From: Spirogloea muscicola
Taxonomy: Eukaryota; Streptophyta; Zygnematophyceae; Spirogloeales; Spirogloeaceae
Reading direction: 5' to 3'
Assembly: GCA_009602725.1 (NCBI GenBank)
Contig: WELB01000004.1
Location: 99,542 to 163,541, forward strand
DNA length: 64,000 bases
Both the position numbers and the translations under genes were made by a program. Below the pieces are notes generated by a model. The model saw only the letters and a program-made list of their open reading frames with translations, had not been told where the DNA came from and did not search any database. Below are positions 62,501 through 64,000 of the stretch, piece by piece; the first letter of the stretch is position 1; every line of letters starts with the position of its first letter.

Positions 62501-64000
62501 TGTGCAAGGACAAGGATGTAGCTTAAGCATGACCTGGCACCACTAAGTAGCGCATACCGCGTCGTCAAGCTGCTTCCTCTTCTTTCTCTGGCGGGGACCT
62601 TCTTGCATCCCCTGTTCTTGCTGAAGAAGACTGCCTTTGCTATCCTTGAGCAGACCGGATACTTTCTCCATAGCTAAATCAAAGGCCTTGAGCAGATGTG
62701 CCCATCTGCTCTTCTCGGCAAACTTTTGCAGTCGGGCAAGGAAGTCATGATTGTGCTGCAGCAACTCAGAGAAGGTGATATTAGAGTAATCCATGTACAT
62801 GTCACTGCAGCTGAAGACATAGGAATATATTAAGCTGGCCATGACATTAACTCACACTAACAATTGAGAGCAAGATGGACTTCGAGCTGGCAGCCCCATT
62901 TCAATGCAGGTACCTGGTAGGAGAAAGTGCGTCGGAACAATCTATTGAAGGTATCTAGGAGGGGGCCGCAAAGGGCCTGGCTCTCAATGGGCTTGAAGCC
63001 GCCAAGAAGATCAGCGCTGTCGCTCTGCTGGCTCATATTCTGCAGCTCAGACAGCCAGACTTGGCGAGAATCAGCAACGTGTGAGACCAACGGGTGAGAG
63101 AAACGCGTTTGCATTGCTGTTGAAGAGTCATGTCTACAAGCTCTCACTGCCCTGCACAACAATAGTTTCTAGAAACAAAGCTTGTATGTCCTAGACACAG
63201 AGGCTGTCTTAGAGGGGTCTCGGCTTATGGGATTGGGCCTGCTCACCACAATGGTGAGAGGAACATTGGCCTGACGAGCGAGCCACTGCACGGCCGCTGT
63301 CTTCCCTGTGCCCGTCTCCCCAACCAGCAGGACAGGCTCAAGGGACCTGGTTGCCACTGCGATTTTCTCCAGCAGCCGGGCTACGTGGCCGGTTGCAGCA
63401 AACAATGGCCTGCCAGTCCCTTGATGCGTGCCCATGCCCTGGCTCAGGAGATTCCACGCAAAACTGGATGAGCCCACATGGGATGCTAACATAATTGCAC
63501 GGAGCAACAGCCACAGAAGAGCAAGGAAAAGGTGACGAACGTGACAGCAGACAGTCACACCTCTTGACGCCGGACAGGAAGACTTGCACGACCAATGTGC
63601 GCTTCCCGGGTATTTATCTGCATTAAGAAGACGCAGAGCACTGAGCCTACTGTGACCAAAGCATGCCGCTGCTTCAGCAATGCCAATAAGTCAAGAGCTG
63701 GTGAAAGGAAATCCACACATGATATACTTTCACAGCAGAAACCAGGCACCACCCTCCAGCATACCACTGATTACAATGTGTGCTTAAGCCTTGAGTTCAG
63801 AGCATCAGGCCAAGCAAATACTTGAAGAGTGGGCTTGTGAAGCGCCAGGAAGTATCTGACACGGTCAACAGACACTCCCCACAGGCTGCCAATGGTGCCC
63901 GCCATGTGCTGCCAGTACACAGGGCGCGCAACGGAGCCCACAAAGCAATCCAGGGCCTGCAGAACAACACCTACTTGCTCTATCAGGATCACAAGAGCCG
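34250..64000 (-). CDS. MDN1: Midasin (Rea1), dynein-like AAA ATPase of 60S assembly, 5' part off window
   Basis: Midasin is a very large nuclear/nucleolar mechanoenzyme that removes assembly factors (Ytm1, Rsa4) from pre-60S particles by pulling on their UBL domains with its MIDAS domain. The window holds the end of AAA1 (63825-63957, LDCFVGSVARPVYWQHMAG), AAA2 to AAA6, the linker, the D/E-rich region and the MIDAS domain. Five Walker A motifs are intact: GETGTGKT, GPTSSGKT, GDTGTGKT, GSPGIGKT and GPAASGKT. Four Walker B motifs are LLLDEINLA, IILDELNLA, ILVDEISLA and LLDELNLA; the AAA6 site is VVLDNANFC. The gene has dozens of mostly short exons. The final exon is only 33 nt (34250-34282, YFELMERSAS) and joins in phase 0 to LADLLRQ at about 34495, restoring the family ending. 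No break was noticed in the reading frame blocks I could follow. Confidence 0.96.
35704..37680 (-). other. MDN1: MDN1 D/E-rich acidic region in one long exon
   Basis: An uninterrupted frame of about 650 codons is dominated by Glu, Asp, Gln and Gly, with E-runs such as EEEEREGEEGKKGERDQKEE. This is the flexible acidic tether that links the AAA ring and linker to the MIDAS domain. It ends with the ordered EHEVYQWQSGGEEQGLRMER and LATKLAGDYRTGKRINMKKV segments, which introduce the MIDAS domain. It is far longer than any other exon in the window. Confidence 0.9.
37755..50500 (-). other. MDN1: MDN1 helical linker region
   Basis: This is the long, poorly conserved linker, split into many short exons. 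Recognisable segments include ASWPLMLESMRRKHEDAAEK near 42890-42970, RLRMLLAFHRQLLQQLILDN near 42430-42490, SGWPSGRT/VRLAKWEDRNYYSMAA near 41940-42000, and the late TAKLGYVLANLFCALFKDGY near 38020-38080. That last one matches the conserved segment just before the acidic region. Exon calls between 40 and 50 kb are tentative. Confidence 0.7.
50500..53285 (-). other. MDN1: MDN1 AAA6 module and start of linker
   Basis: Walker A IIVGPAASGKTSLVRLLARL is at about 52905-52975. The Walker B position reads GDWVVLDNANFCNPS at about 52190-52235, with Asn where the hydrolytic Glu would be; as I recall, midasins share this. A long GC-rich exon (about 50500-52070) begins VLDRLNPLLEPGGCILVNER, contains SRAMRNRGVEIFLLPP, and runs into the helical linker. 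Confidence 0.82.
53420..55335 (-). other. MDN1: MDN1 AAA5 module
   Basis: The lead-in FNMAAPTTSRNAMRVLRAMQ is at about 55230-55290. Walker A VEGSPGIGKTSLVSAIAAAS is at about 54895-54960. MDLLGTDLPVDGGQGG follows at about 54655-54700. Walker B GDWVLLDELNLASQSILE is at about 54258-54320, and IPELGESVKCPPSFRIFACQ with SFLNRFTKV at about 53862-53990. Confidence 0.85.
55470..58400 (-). other. MDN1: MDN1 AAA4 module
   Basis: Walker A PVLLVGDTGTGKTTVCQLLG is at about 57895-57960. An inserted helical segment (AARAAVRTIEEQMKVG) precedes Walker B MILVDEISLAEDSILERL at about 57090-57150. FRLLATMNPGGDFGKKELSP and RNRFTEIWVPALTDIADL are at about 56690-56815. VLSIRDLLSWVTFIKRAEAS lies at about 56115-56175. 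Confidence 0.85.
58590..60820 (-). other. MDN1: MDN1 AAA3 module
   Basis: An N-terminal segment at about 60490-60780 (TESVREHLKNLARAVLVRKY) leads to Walker A QGPTSSGKTSLIEYMAG at about 60295-60345. Walker B YWIILDELNLA is near 59855-59890, LEALNRLLDDNRELFIPEL near 59665-59720, and FLLFATQNPPGIYGGRK near 59470-59530. SRAFRNRFMELHVDDIPE follows at about 59235-59305, and helices continue to about 58620. Confidence 0.85.
61000..63480 (-). other. MDN1: MDN1 AAA2 module
   Basis: Walker A is in the exon ending at 63247 (PVLLVGETGTGKTAAVQWLA). FVEGALVK is at about 62315-62340 and Walker B LLLDEINLAPADTLERL at about 62060-62105. The sensor region FRIFACMNPATDVGKKDLP and RQRFTEIFVDEL is at about 61545-61640. 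The C-terminal helical part runs through about 61000-61350. Confidence 0.85.

Overview
This is a nuclear window from an intron-dense eukaryote. Exons are mostly 60-250 bp, introns follow the GT-AG rule (often gtgagt/gtaagt donors and tgcag acceptors), and many gene 5' ends carry GC-rich, GCC/GGC-triplet blocks while gene bodies are more AT-rich. A plant-type chloroplast-envelope quinone-oxidoreductase family, degenerate CCCTAAA-like tracts and the splice style suggest the green lineage, most likely a green alga; this is inference and no species is named. There is no operon, no prokaryotic gene, no convincing tRNA or rRNA, and no sign of reverse transcriptase, capsid or envelope genes.

Layout from left to right: a secreted protein with three CHRD-like repeats (+, 659-3714); eIF2D/ligatin (-, 4685-7611); MCTS1/MCT-1 (-, 8748-10757); TTI2-like TELO2 partner (+, 12019-about 13945); V-ATPase subunit d (-, 14550-17206); a lysophosphatidate-phosphatase-like histidine acid phosphatase (+, 18331-20800); two convergent ceQORH-like oxidoreductases (+, 23432-25925 and -, 26544-28206); Pus10 tRNA pseudouridine synthase (+, 28967-33921); and midasin/MDN1/Rea1 (-, 34250 to the right edge), which fills almost half the window. 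Midasin is present from the end of AAA1 through AAA2-AAA6, the long linker, the D/E-rich region and the MIDAS domain; its 5' part (most of AAA1) lies beyond base 64000.

Several genes are translation or growth related: eIF2D and MCTS1 (40S recycling and re-initiation), PUS10 (tRNA modification), MDN1 (60S ribosome assembly) and TTI2 (maturation of TOR-family kinases). The most unusual local features are the head-to-tail pair MCTS1-eIF2D, which encodes two homologous PUA-domain factors with the same MFKK start; the convergent oxidoreductase paralogues; and a dispersed repeat family whose copies lie at about 0.1, 7.7-8.1, 11.15-11.6, 17.6 and 21.95-22.93 kb, each in or next to a gene's upstream region.

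Two assembly marks matter. Single N bases at 9325 (inside MCTS1, where a conserved PUA exon is missing) and at 17817 (beside a 111-base poly-A run) probably hide gaps or collapsed sequence. Exon borders were read by eye from splice signals and family similarity; those given exactly keep the reading frame, and others are approximate.
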